Of a stretch of 64,000 nucleotides of DNA, positions 51,234 through 60,122 are shown piece by piece. Origin of the DNA: Dyella_B humi (GTDB lineage: Bacteria; Pseudomonadota; Gammaproteobacteria; Xanthomonadales; Rhodanobacteraceae); NCBI RefSeq assembly GCF_044904605.1, contig NZ_JADIKI010000023.1:124001-188000 (forward strand), read 5' to 3'. The notes under the pieces were generated by a model, which saw nothing but the letters and a program-made list of their open reading frames with translations, was not told the origin of the DNA and made no database searches. Numbering within the stretch: position 1 is the stretch's first letter; each line of letters opens with the position of its first letter. A program made the position numbers and the translations under genes.

Positions 51234-52713
51234 AAAGTAGTACAACATCGAACTGTTCCTGCGAGTAATGCTCCTCCGCCTGAAAGCGAATGCTCTTGGA
51301 AATGAACTCTTCCAATTCGGCTACCGCGGCGGACTCTTCTTCGAGAATGCGGCCCACCACTTTGGGGCTCGCCATCACCAAAAGTTTCTGCGCGTTGAAC
51401 TGTCGCACGGCGCGGGTGATTTCGCGGAAAATTTCGTAGGTAACGGTCTCGGCGGTCTTCACCGTGCCACGTCCTGCGCAGGCAGGGCACGGTTCGCACA
51501 GCTGGCGCTCCAGGCTTTCGGTGGTGCGCTTGCGCGTCATCTCCACCAGACCCAACTGTGACATCGGATATACCGTGGTCTTGGCGTGATCACGTGCAAG
51601 GCCTTTTTCGAGCATGCGGATGACTTGACGCTTGTGTTCCTCATCGGTCATGTCGATGAAGTCGATGATGATGATGCCGCCGAGGTTGCGCAGCCGCAGC
51701 TGGCGCGCAGCCGACTGCGCGGCTTCCAGGTTGGTGCGATAAACGGTTTCCTCGAGATTACGTGTACCGAGATAGCCGCCGGTGTTCACGTCAATGGTGG
51801 TCATCGCCTCGGTCTGGTCGACGATCAGATAGCCGCCAGATTTCAGCGGCACTTCCTTGCGCAGCGCGCGCTGGATTTCGTCTTCCACGCCGTACAGATC
51901 GAAGATCGGCCGCTCGCCGGCGTAATGTTCCACGCGGTCGTCCAGGTTCGGCATGAACTTGTGCACGAACTTGGCGACCTTCTCGTAGGTTTCGCGCGAA
52001 TCCACGCGCACTTTCTCAATATCGTCGTTGAGCAGATCGCGCAGCGCGCGCAGCGGCAGCGAAAGTTCTTCGTAGACGCGATCGCCCACTTTCGATTTCG
52101 CAATATTTTCCTGTACGACGCGCCACACTTTGCCAAGATAGGTGACGTCGAACGCCAGCGATTCGGCGGACTGCCCTTCGGCATTGGTGCGCACGATGTA
52201 GCCCAGAGGGTTCTCGCCGATCAGCGGAGTGAGCACCTCCTTCAGGCGCAGCCGTTCGTTGTCGTCCTCGATGCGCGTGGAGATGCCGAGCGTGCGCGCA
52301 TGCGGCAGCAGCACCAGGTAGCGCGAGGGAATCGACAGATGCGTAGAAAGCCGCGCGCCCTTGGTGCCGATCGGGTCTTTCACCACCTGCACCACGATCT
52401 CCTGCCCCTCGTGCACCAGCTCGCTGATCGAGGGCATGTGACCGTTGCCATTGCTGGCGCTGACCTCCGCGCCTTCCGGCAACGGCGGCCGCACGATGTC
52501 CGAAGCGTGCAGAAAGGCAGCCCGCTCCAGGCCGATGTCGACGAACACCGCCTGCATGCCGGGCATCACCCGTTGCACCCGTCCCTTGTAGACGTTGCCG
52601 ACATACCCGCGCCGGGACGCCCGCTCGACATGCAGTTCCTGCAGCATGCCGTTCTCTACCACGCCGACCCGGGTCTCGCGCGGGGTCATATTGATCAGGA
52701 TTTCTTCGCTCAC
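51232..52713 (-). CDS. rng: ribonuclease G
   Basis: Endoribonuclease of the RNase E/G family that matures the 5' end of 16S rRNA and decays some mRNAs. It is 493 aa (E. coli 489), GTG start. It has an S1 domain (YVGNVYKGRVQRVMPGMQAV), the catalytic Asp in DVNTGGYLG and IIIIDFIDMTDEEHK, and the zinc-link CEPCPACAGRG. It ends FDVVLL, with the stop (complement of 51232-51234) shared with the end of the palindromic element. In E. coli rng precedes yhdP and tldD as here; yhdE, its usual upstream neighbour there, is replaced by mug on the other strand. Confidence 0.96.
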   Translation of the reverse strand: MSEEILINMTPRETRVGVVENGMLQELHVERASRRGYVGNVYKGRVQRVMPGMQAVFVDIGLERAAFLHASDIVRPPLPEGAEVSASNGNGHMPSISELVHEGQEIVVQVVKDPIGTKGARLSTHLSIPSRYLVLLPHARTLGISTRIEDDNERLRLKEVLTPLIGENPLGYIVRTNAEGQSAESLAFDVTYLGKVWRVVQENIAKSKVGDRVYEELSLPLRALRDLLNDDIEKVRVDSRETYEKVAKFVHKFMPNLDDRVEHYAGERPIFDLYGVEDEIQRALRKEVPLKSGGYLIVDQTEAMTTIDVNTGGYLGTRNLEETVYRTNLEAAQSAARQLRLRNLGGIIIIDFIDMTDEEHKRQVIRMLEKGLARDHAKTTVYPMSQLGLVEMTRKRTTESLERQLCEPCPACAGRGTVKTAETVTYEIFREITRAVRQFNAQKLLVMASPKVVGRILEEESAAVAELEEFISKSIRFQAEEHYSQEQFDVVLL

Positions 52714-52819
52714 TTAAATTCCCCAAAGCATTCCGGCATTTATAGCCGTTAGCTGAGAGAACTGTCGATGCGTAGTGCACGCCTCCTGCTGTACTGCCGA
52801 GTTCGGTAAAGTGGTTCTC

Positions 52820-53344
52820 ATGCGCATATCCAAAGTCGTTCCGCCTTCATCCGACAGCCCGATCCTCCCTGATGTTCTGCGACCCGGGCTGCGCCTGGTG
52901 TTCTGCGGCACCGCAGCGGGCAAGCGGTCGGCTCAGGAAGGGGCCTATTACGCCCACCCGGGCAACATGTTCTGGCGCGCATTGTTCCAGGCCAGACTCA
53001 CACCGCGGCTGCTGGTGCCGCAAGAATTTCCTCTGCTGCCCGAATTCGGCATCGGCCTGACCGACCTGGCCAAGCGCCATGTAGGCAACGACGACGAACT
53101 GCCCAAGGATGCCTTCGACGTTCCCGAGCTGCTAGCCAAGATCGAAACCTACGCACCCAACGTGTTGGCCTTCACCAGCAAGCACGCGGCGCGTGCAGTG
53201 CTCGGGGCTGACATCGGCTACGGTTTGCAGCATCGTGCATTCGGTTCGACAGCGGTGTTCGTGCTGCCTTCGCCATCCGGCCAGGCACGTGGGCATTGGG
53301 ATCTTGCACCGTGGGTGACGTTGGCCGCACACGCAGCAACTTAG
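52820..53344 (+). CDS. mug: Mug-like uracil/mismatch DNA glycosylase
   Basis: 174 aa (E. coli Mug 168). Family blocks: RLVFCGTAAGKRSA (motif 1), AYYAHPGNMFWRALFQA, GIGLTDLAKRH, VLAFTSKHAARAVLG and VFVLPSPSGQAR (motif 2 loop). E. coli Mug has GINPG with a catalytic Asn in motif 1, while this protein has GTAAG at that place. The fold assignment is good, but the specificity may differ from classical Mug. The ATG at 52820 is preferred to an open extension. It is divergent from rng; the 243-bp gap after it holds no gene. Confidence 0.85.
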   Translation: MRISKVVPPSSDSPILPDVLRPGLRLVFCGTAAGKRSAQEGAYYAHPGNMFWRALFQARLTPRLLVPQEFPLLPEFGIGLTDLAKRHVGNDDELPKDAFDVPELLAKIETYAPNVLAFTSKHAARAVLGADIGYGLQHRAFGSTAVFVLPSPSGQARGHWDLAPWVTLAAHAAT

Positions 53345-53587
53345 GTTAGGGTTCGACTGCGCCTCACCTCAACCTACCGCACCGACATGCGGATCGTGCA
53401 GGCGCATCGTCGAAGGTCGATCGTCAAGGCGCAGCATGACATCGCAAGTAGGTACGACAACATGCATTGCCTCCGGCATATGGTTGCCATCATGAAAATT
53501 GTCTAGGCTGCTATCTTCCCGGCAACCTCCTATAGTCAGTCGATGCGAACCACGTTGCGTTCGCGAGGCTGATGGAAAGCATCGGTT

Positions 53588-56500
53588 ATGTGGATCGTCA
53601 AAATCGCGCTTGAGCGGCCGCTCACCTTTATCGTTCTGGCGCTGCTGCTGCTGATCCTCGGTCCGCTGGCGATTCTGCGCACGCCGGTGGACATTTTTCC
53701 GAACATCGATATCCCGGTGGTCTCGGTGGTGTGGGGTTATACAGGCCTGCCCGCCGATGATATGAACAACCGCATCATCTCCGGGTACGAGCGCGCGCTG
53801 ACCACCACCGTCAACGACATCGAACACACCGAAACGCAGTCGCTCAACGGTGTCGGCCTGGTAAAGGTGTATTTCCAGCCGAACGTAAAAATCGACATGG
53901 CAGTGGCGCAGGTCACCGCGATTTCGCAGACGGTACTGAGGGGCATGCCGCAAGGCACCAACCCACCGCTGATCCTGGTCTATAACGCGTCCACCGTGCC
54001 AGTGTTGCAGTTCGCGCTGTCGTCGAAGGAATTGTCGGAAACCGCGATTTTCGACGACGCAAACCAGATCGTACGCACCTTCGTGACATCCGTGCGCGGC
54101 GCGGCCACGCCCTATCCGTACGGCGGCAAGCAGCGGCAGGTGCAGGTGGATATCAACCCGCAGGCACTAATCGCGCATGGCTTGTCGCCCAGCGATGTGG
54201 TGACGGCGATCGGCGCACAGAATCTGATCCTGCCCGCCGGCACGGAGAAGATCGGCGACACCGAATACAGCGTGAAGTTGAACGGCAGTCCTCAGCAGAT
54301 CGAGGAACTGAATGACGCTCCAATTCGCACCGTCAACGGCATCACTACGTATATCCGCGACGTGGCGCATGTACACGACGGTTCGCCGCCGCAGACCAAC
54401 ATCGTGCGTGTAGACGGCCAACGCGCCGTGCTGATGTCGATCCTGAAAATCGGCAACGCGTCCACGCTGGATATCGTCGATAGCCTGAAAGGCATGCTGC
54501 CGGCGATCCGTGCGGCGATTCCGCAGAACCTTGAGATCAATTCGCTATCCGATCAATCGATCTTCGTGCGCGCGGCGATTTCCGGTGTGATCCGTGAAGG
54601 TGTGATCGCGGCCGGGCTCACCGGGTTGATGATCCTCTTGTTCCTGGGCTCGTGGCGCTCGACGCTGATCATCGCCATCTCCATTCCGCTGTCCATTCTC
54701 GCCTCGATCATTGCACTGTCAGCGCTGGGCGAGACGATCAACATCATGACACTGGGCGGCTTGGCGCTGGCGGTGGGCATCCTGGTCGACGACGCCACGG
54801 TGACGATCGAGAACATCAACTCGCACTTGGAAGAAGGCAAGGAGGTCTACGACGCGATCATGGAAGGCGCGCACCAGATCGCGATACCAGCGTTTGTGTC
54901 GACCTTGTCGATCTGCATCGTGTTCGTGCCGATCTTCTTCCTTGGCGGCGTGGCGAAGTACCTGTTCGCGCCGTTGGCCGAGGCAGTGGTGTTTGCGATG
55001 CTCGCCTCTTACGTGCTGTCGCGAACGCTGGTGCCGACGCTTTCGCTGTTCTGGCTGAAGAAGCATGAGCACAACAAGCAGGCGAGCGGGCCTCTCAGTC
55101 ACTTCCAGCTCGCGTTCGAACGTCGCTTCGAGCGCCTGCGCGAAGGCTATCGCGGCGCGCTGGAAACCACGGAGCGTCATCGCGGCCTGTTCGCGATTCT
55201 GTTCTTCGCTAGCTGCGCGCTGTCGGTAGGTTTGCTGGTGCCGTGGCTGGGGCGCGATTTCTTCCCCTATGTGGATGGCGGACAGATCAAGCTGCACTTC
55301 CGTGCGCCGGTCGGTCTGCGCATCGAAGAAACCGCACGACTGGCGGACGGCATCGAAGGCGTAATTCGCGATACCGTACCCAAGCAGGAGCTGGCCAGCA
55401 TCGTCGATACGCTCGGCATCCCCTACAGCGGTATCAATCTTTCCTATAGCAATACCGGTGTGGTGGGCACGTCCGACGGCGACATCTTCGTGACACTCAA
55501 CGAGGATCATCACCCCACCGTCGATTACGTGCGCAGCCTGCGTCGGCAGCTCGCGCAGAAATATCCCGGTGTGATCTTCTCGTTCCTGCCGGCGGACATG
55601 GTCGGGCAGATTCTGAACTTCGGCGCACCAGCGCCGATCGATGTCGAGGTATCCAGCCACGATGCCAGTGCATCGGCCAAGGTCGCCACGGAGCTTTACG
55701 GCGATCTGCTGAAGATTCCCGGGTTGGTCGACCTGCGCATCCAGCAGGCGCTCAATCTGCCGCAGATCAACGTGAACGTGGATCGCACGCGCGCGAGCCT
55801 GATCGGGCTTACCACGCAGGATGTGGCAAGCAACCTGCTCACCGCGCTGGCCGGTTCCTCGCAAGTCAGCCCTACGTTCTGGGTGGATCCGAAGACCGGC
55901 ATCAGCTACTCCATCGCCACGCAAACGCCGCAATACAACATCGATACTTTGCAGGCGTTGAAGAACTTGCCGATACGCAGCACATCCGGCAGCAGCGTGG
56001 CGAGCAGCAGTTCGTCCACTTCAGTCGTAAGCCAGACGTTGCAGAATCTTGCCGGCTTCTCGCGCAGCCAGGGCCCCGCGGTCGTCACGCACTACAGCAC
56101 GCGTCCCACCATGGATCTGTACGCCTCGGTGGATCGCACGGATCTGGGCAGTGTGGCCAGCGACGTGCAGCGCGTGGTGGCGGAACATTCCAAGCATCTG
56201 CCGCGCGATGTGAACATCGACGTGCGCGGTCAGGTGCAGACCATGCAGGCGTCCTATCGCGGGCTGATCGGTGGTCTCTTGTTCGCGATCGTGCTGGTGT
56301 ATCTGCTGATCGTGGTGAATTTCCAGAGCTGGCTGGACCCGTTGATCATCATTGCCGCCCTGCCCGCCGCGCTGGCCGGACTGGTGTGGATGTTGTTCCT
56401 CACCGGTACAACGCTATCGGTGCCGGCGCTGATGGGTGCGATCATGTGCATGGGGGTGGCAACCGCCAACTCGATTCTGGTGATCAGCTTTGCGCGCGAG

Positions 56501-56773
56501 CGGCTGGCCCATCACGACGACCCGGTACGGGCTGCGATCGAAGCCGGCTTTCAGCGTTTCCGCCCCGTGCTGATGACGGCGCTGGCGATGATCATCGGCA
56601 TGGTGCCGATGGCGCTTGGCTTGGGCGAAGGCGGCGAGCAGAACGCGCCGCTGGGTCGAGCCGTGATCGGCGGCCTGCTGCTGGCCACTGCTGCCACCCT
56701 ATTCTTCGTACCGACCTTTTTCAGTCTGCTGCACCGGCGCCGCAAGGCGCGTCGGGATGCGGCTGCAGCGTGA
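53588..56773 (+). CDS. RND efflux pump inner-membrane subunit (AcrB/MdtB type)
   Basis: 1061 aa. It has the 12-TM, two large periplasmic-loop layout of the AcrB family: start MWIVKIALERPLTFIVLALL, pore-domain sequence TPVDIFPNIDIPVVSVVWGY, and the TM4 proton-relay Asp pair in LAVGILVDDATVTIENINSH. The C-terminal half repeats the pattern (LIIIAALPAALAGLVWMLFL and FRPVLMTALAMIIGMVPMA). It sits in the inner membrane and exports drugs, lipids or other amphiphiles driven by protons. The membrane-fusion partner follows after 9 nt. No outer-membrane factor is encoded next to it, so it must borrow one. Confidence 0.94.
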   Translation: MWIVKIALERPLTFIVLALLLLILGPLAILRTPVDIFPNIDIPVVSVVWGYTGLPADDMNNRIISGYERALTTTVNDIEHTETQSLNGVGLVKVYFQPNVKIDMAVAQVTAISQTVLRGMPQGTNPPLILVYNASTVPVLQFALSSKELSETAIFDDANQIVRTFVTSVRGAATPYPYGGKQRQVQVDINPQALIAHGLSPSDVVTAIGAQNLILPAGTEKIGDTEYSVKLNGSPQQIEELNDAPIRTVNGITTYIRDVAHVHDGSPPQTNIVRVDGQRAVLMSILKIGNASTLDIVDSLKGMLPAIRAAIPQNLEINSLSDQSIFVRAAISGVIREGVIAAGLTGLMILLFLGSWRSTLIIAISIPLSILASIIALSALGETINIMTLGGLALAVGILVDDATVTIENINSHLEEGKEVYDAIMEGAHQIAIPAFVSTLSICIVFVPIFFLGGVAKYLFAPLAEAVVFAMLASYVLSRTLVPTLSLFWLKKHEHNKQASGPLSHFQLAFERRFERLREGYRGALETTERHRGLFAILFFASCALSVGLLVPWLGRDFFPYVDGGQIKLHFRAPVGLRIEETARLADGIEGVIRDTVPKQELASIVDTLGIPYSGINLSYSNTGVVGTSDGDIFVTLNEDHHPTVDYVRSLRRQLAQKYPGVIFSFLPADMVGQILNFGAPAPIDVEVSSHDASASAKVATELYGDLLKIPGLVDLRIQQALNLPQINVNVDRTRASLIGLTTQDVASNLLTALAGSSQVSPTFWVDPKTGISYSIATQTPQYNIDTLQALKNLPIRSTSGSSVASSSSSTSVVSQTLQNLAGFSRSQGPAVVTHYSTRPTMDLYASVDRTDLGSVASDVQRVVAEHSKHLPRDVNIDVRGQVQTMQASYRGLIGGLLFAIVLVYLLIVVNFQSWLDPLIIIAALPAALAGLVWMLFLTGTTLSVPALMGAIMCMGVATANSILVISFARERLAHHDDPVRAAIEAGFQRFRPVLMTALAMIIGMVPMALGLGEGGEQNAPLGRAVIGGLLLATAATLFFVPTFFSLLHRRRKARRDAAAA

Positions 56774-56782
56774 GAACCGATC

Positions 56783-57955
56783 ATGTCCAGTAATCATTCT
56801 GCTGCCAAGCCTTCGCGCGGTGCCCGACTCGTTCTCATCGGACTCTGCGTCGTACTGGCCGCGCTGGCGATCTTCGGCATCGCCAAGCGTGTGCATGCGC
56901 GTCACGAGCTGGCCGAGGACACGCACCGCAACGCCATCGCCACGGTGGCGACGATCGCGCCGAAAGCCGCGCCCAAGGATCAGGCCCTGGCCTTGCCGGG
57001 CACCGTCGCCTCCTGGCAAGACGCGCAGGTTTATGCGCGCACCACCGGCTACGTCGCGAAGTGGTACGTCGATATCGGCGCCAAGGTGAAGAAGGGCCAG
57101 CGCCTGGCCGACCTGGATACGCCCGACGTGGATAACCAGTTGCTGCAAGGCAAGGCCCAGATGCGCACTGACCAAGCCAATGAAACGTTCGCCAAAGTTA
57201 CCGCGGACCGTTACGCGAAACTGGCAACGCAAGGTTTGGTGGCGCAGCAGACGGCCGATCAATACTTGGCGCAGTACAGGGCGGACGTCGCTACGGTGCA
57301 GGCCGATCAGGCTAACGTGGCGCGCCTGCAGAATATGGAAGATTTCAAGCATATCGATGCGCCGTACGACGGCATCGTCACGCAGCGCAACTTGAACATC
57401 GGCGCACTGGTCGATGCGGGCGCCAGCGGCAGCAACTTGTTCGTGATCGCCGATACCAGCAAGCTGCGCGTGTACGTGGATGTGCCGGAAACCTATGCCG
57501 CCAGCGTGCACATCAGCATGCCGGCCGACGTTACCTTGAACACCTACGGTGCCAAACCCATCGTAGGCACTGTGGCGCGCACGGCCGATGCTCTCGATCC
57601 GAACACGCGCACGCTGCGCACGGAAATCGACGTGGACAATGGCGATCAGTTACTGGTGCCCGGCGTGTACGCCAACGTGAAGCTGGCGTTGTCGACGGCC
57701 ACGCACAATTACATTGTTCCGGCCAACACGCTGCTGTTCCGCAGCGAAGGCTTGCGCGTTGCCCTGGTGGACGGACAACAGCACATTCACCTGCAATCGG
57801 TGACGCTCGGGCGCGATTTCGGCAGCACGGTGGAGATTACCGAGGGCTTGAACGACAACGACCGCATCGTGCTTAGCCCGTCCGATTCGCTGTACGAAGG
57901 GCAGCAGGTGAATGTCACCGGGCCGAATCAAGCACAGAAGCAACGGATGCCGTGA
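56783..57955 (+). CDS. RND efflux periplasmic adaptor (membrane fusion protein)
   Basis: 390 aa. One N-terminal membrane anchor (LVLIGLCVVLAALAIFGIAK) and no lipobox. The lipoyl half-motifs are LPGTVASWQDAQVYARTTGY and FKHIDAPYDGIVTQRNLNIG, with a helical hairpin between them. The beta-barrel region follows (LRVYVDVPETYAASVHISMP) and then the membrane-proximal domain. It links the RND pump to an outer-membrane channel. The order pump-then-adaptor is the reverse of acrAB. The stop is 41 nt before the end of the convergent cytochrome gene. Confidence 0.92.
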   Translation: MSSNHSAAKPSRGARLVLIGLCVVLAALAIFGIAKRVHARHELAEDTHRNAIATVATIAPKAAPKDQALALPGTVASWQDAQVYARTTGYVAKWYVDIGAKVKKGQRLADLDTPDVDNQLLQGKAQMRTDQANETFAKVTADRYAKLATQGLVAQQTADQYLAQYRADVATVQADQANVARLQNMEDFKHIDAPYDGIVTQRNLNIGALVDAGASGSNLFVIADTSKLRVYVDVPETYAASVHISMPADVTLNTYGAKPIVGTVARTADALDPNTRTLRTEIDVDNGDQLLVPGVYANVKLALSTATHNYIVPANTLLFRSEGLRVALVDGQQHIHLQSVTLGRDFGSTVEITEGLNDNDRIVLSPSDSLYEGQQVNVTGPNQAQKQRMP

Positions 57956-57996
57956 TGTAGCTTCTCCCCTGCCTGCAGAGGAGCGAATACATCCAT

Positions 57997-59289
57997 TCAA
58001 TCGATCGGCGTATGCCGATACGTGGCGACATCACGCTCTTGTACCGCCGAAGCATGATTCGACCACGCTTGCCGGATATAGGTAACTACGGCGGCAACAT
58101 CCGCATCGCTCAGCTGCTGCGCATACGGCGGCATGGAATAAGGCCGCGGATTGCCCGCGGTCACCGGCGGAAATCCACCCAGCAATACCACGCGCATCGC
58201 ATTGATACCGGTTGGTTCCACCACCGATGTATTGTTATCCAGCGGTGGATACACACCCGGTATACCCGCACCATTCTTGCCGTGGCAATCTGCGCAACGT
58301 TCCGCGTAGACGGCATTGCCGCGATCGGCAAGCGATTTGCCGTCGAAACTTGCCTGCATGGGTACAGGTGTGGCGCGCGCAGGCAAGGACAGCAAGTAAT
58401 CGGCGATGGCTTGCAGATCGTCGTCATGCAGGTATTGCGTGCTGCTTGCTACGACGTCCGCCATCGGCCCGACCGCGGCACCTTTTGCGGCTTGTCCCGT
58501 TTTCAGCACGTCGACAATGTCCTGCTTGCTCCATCCTTGCAGACCACCGTTGGCCTGCATGCTCAGATCCGGCGCATACCAATCCTGCTCCGGAATCCGC
58601 CCGCCAGATAAAGCCGTGTTCGCGCTCAAGCCACCCCATGCGTCACGCGCGGCGTGACATTCGTTGCAGTGCCCAAGACCTTGCACCAGATACGCGCCGC
58701 GATTCCACGATGCCGATTTCGACGGATCGGCCTGATACACGCCCGCCTTGAAATACACCGCGCGCCATCCGGTAAGCGCGCTGCGCTGGTTGTAAGGAAA
58801 GTGCAGCTGCAGCGGTGCATTCGACTGATGAACAGGCTGCAGCGAACGCAGATACGCGAACATCGCGATCGCATCATCGCGCGTGACCTTGGTGAACGAG
58901 GTATACGAAAACGCCGGATAAAGCGGCTCGCCGCTGCGCCCGATGCCTTCGTGCAAAGCGCGCCAAAAATCGCTGAAATTCCACTGGCCGATGCCGGTAT
59001 CCGCGTCCGGCGTGATGTTGGGAGCCGGGATATTGCCGAACGGCGTGGGCAGCATCCGGCCTCCCGCATAGGGCTCACCGCCGCGCACGGTATGGCAGGA
59101 GGTGCAATCGCCGGCCGTAGCAAGGTAGCGGCCTTTGGCGATCACGGCGGGATCCTTCAGCATCGCGGCGATGGCTGGATCTTCCGGCGACACAACAATC
59201 TGCCGATGCTGTGGCGTCAGCCACCATCCGCCGGCCAGCACGATCACCAGCAGCATCAGAAGCATCCACAGCCAGCGGAGCCGTTTCAT
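57997..59289 (-). CDS. membrane-anchored triheme cytochrome c
   Basis: 430 aa from the ATG at 59289. One N-terminal membrane segment (LRWLWMLLMLLVIVLAGGWW). Three CxxCH heme sites: CTSCH (62-66), CNECH (208-212) and CADCH (about residue 325-335). Each domain has a downstream Met region (MPPYAQQLSDADVAAVVTYI in the last). The three-domain layout matches the cytochrome subunit of membrane-bound alcohol, aldehyde or gluconate dehydrogenases. No dehydrogenase subunit is adjacent, so the electron donor is unknown. It overlaps the upstream cytochrome gene by 4 nt (ATGA), so the two are one operon. Confidence 0.9.
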   Translation of the reverse strand: MKRLRWLWMLLMLLVIVLAGGWWLTPQHRQIVVSPEDPAIAAMLKDPAVIAKGRYLATAGDCTSCHTVRGGEPYAGGRMLPTPFGNIPAPNITPDADTGIGQWNFSDFWRALHEGIGRSGEPLYPAFSYTSFTKVTRDDAIAMFAYLRSLQPVHQSNAPLQLHFPYNQRSALTGWRAVYFKAGVYQADPSKSASWNRGAYLVQGLGHCNECHAARDAWGGLSANTALSGGRIPEQDWYAPDLSMQANGGLQGWSKQDIVDVLKTGQAAKGAAVGPMADVVASSTQYLHDDDLQAIADYLLSLPARATPVPMQASFDGKSLADRGNAVYAERCADCHGKNGAGIPGVYPPLDNNTSVVEPTGINAMRVVLLGGFPPVTAGNPRPYSMPPYAQQLSDADVAAVVTYIRQAWSNHASAVQERDVATYRHTPID

Positions 59290-60029
59290 GCGCCACCGCC
59301 CTGCGCTTGCAGCACGCCGCAATGCAACGGCGGCGCAATCGAGCCTGCCGGTTGCGGATGCGTATCGGCAGGCACCTCGCGGCTCGCCAGCCAGGCGGAT
59401 ACAGCGCTGATATCCGCCGGCGCCAGGCGGTTGGCGATTTCTGCCATGCAGTCCGGCGCGGCAGACGCACGCGTGTGGGTTCGCCACGAACCCAACTGGG
59501 AGCTGATGTAGTCGTAAGGGAGGCCGACCAGTCCTGGCACCGAAGGCTCGGTGCCGGTGAGCTGCTTGCCGTGGCAGGCCTGGCAGGGTGGTATCTGGCG
59601 TGCCGGATCGCCGGCGGTGACCAATTGCTCGCCGCGCTGCATGGCCGATGGCGCCAGCGCGGGCACCGGCTTACGTTCGTAAGGTACCTGCTGGGCGGAG
59701 AAGTATTCGGCGATCTCGTGCATGTATTGCGGCGTGAGCAGGCGCACGGTGTATTCCATCGGCGCGTACTTGCGCAGTCCGTGCTGGAAATTCTGCATCT
59801 GCAAGACCAGATAACCGCTCGGCTTGCCGGCAAGGCGCGGAAAGAAACCGCTGCCGGAAGAACCTTCGCCATGCACGCCGTGGCAGGTGGTGCAGGCGGC
59901 GATGCGCTGCTGCAGCGTATCCGGCACGGCTGGTTGGTCGGCATGCGCAACGGCGGCACAAAGCAGCCACGCGAGAGCAACTACCCAACCCACGTGCTTC
60001 GGCAAGATTGATCGGCCCCAAGTACCCAT
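59286..60029 (-). CDS. diheme cytochrome c, c4-like
   Basis: 247 aa if the ATG at 60029 is used. A signal peptide is seen (HVGWVVALAWLLCAAVAHA). Heme sites are CTTCH and CQACH, each with the c4-type context (ACTTCHGVHGEGSSGSGFFP and LAGKPSGYLVLQMQNF in the first half; LVGLPYDYISSQL in the second). TATACT at 60041-60036 on the minus strand is a fair -10 box only 6 nt before this ATG, so the message may be leaderless; an in-frame ATG at 60053 is the alternative. It probably passes electrons between the triheme partner and a terminal oxidase. Confidence 0.87.
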   Translation of the reverse strand: MGTWGRSILPKHVGWVVALAWLLCAAVAHADQPAVPDTLQQRIAACTTCHGVHGEGSSGSGFFPRLAGKPSGYLVLQMQNFQHGLRKYAPMEYTVRLLTPQYMHEIAEYFSAQQVPYERKPVPALAPSAMQRGEQLVTAGDPARQIPPCQACHGKQLTGTEPSVPGLVGLPYDYISSQLGSWRTHTRASAAPDCMAEIANRLAPADISAVSAWLASREVPADTHPQPAGSIAPPLHCGVLQAQGGGA

Positions 60030-60122
60030 GCCGGAAGTATAGGCGCGCGCCATGCGCCAACCGTGACGCCTGCGGTTATGCTGCGGCATCACGCCACACA
60101 TCCTTGTTTGGGGAGGATTGCC

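Noticed and set aside
50952..51248. 98-codon minus-strand frame through the cloverleaf element
   Set aside because: It is a read-through of the palindrome with no start signal. Similar short frames are expected in any G+C-rich palindrome.
51586..52752. 388-codon plus-strand frame opposite rng
   Set aside because: Shadow frame; rng itself has clear catalytic motifs.
54719..55933. 404-codon minus-strand frame opposite the RND pump
   Set aside because: Shadow frame of a certain gene, without motifs.
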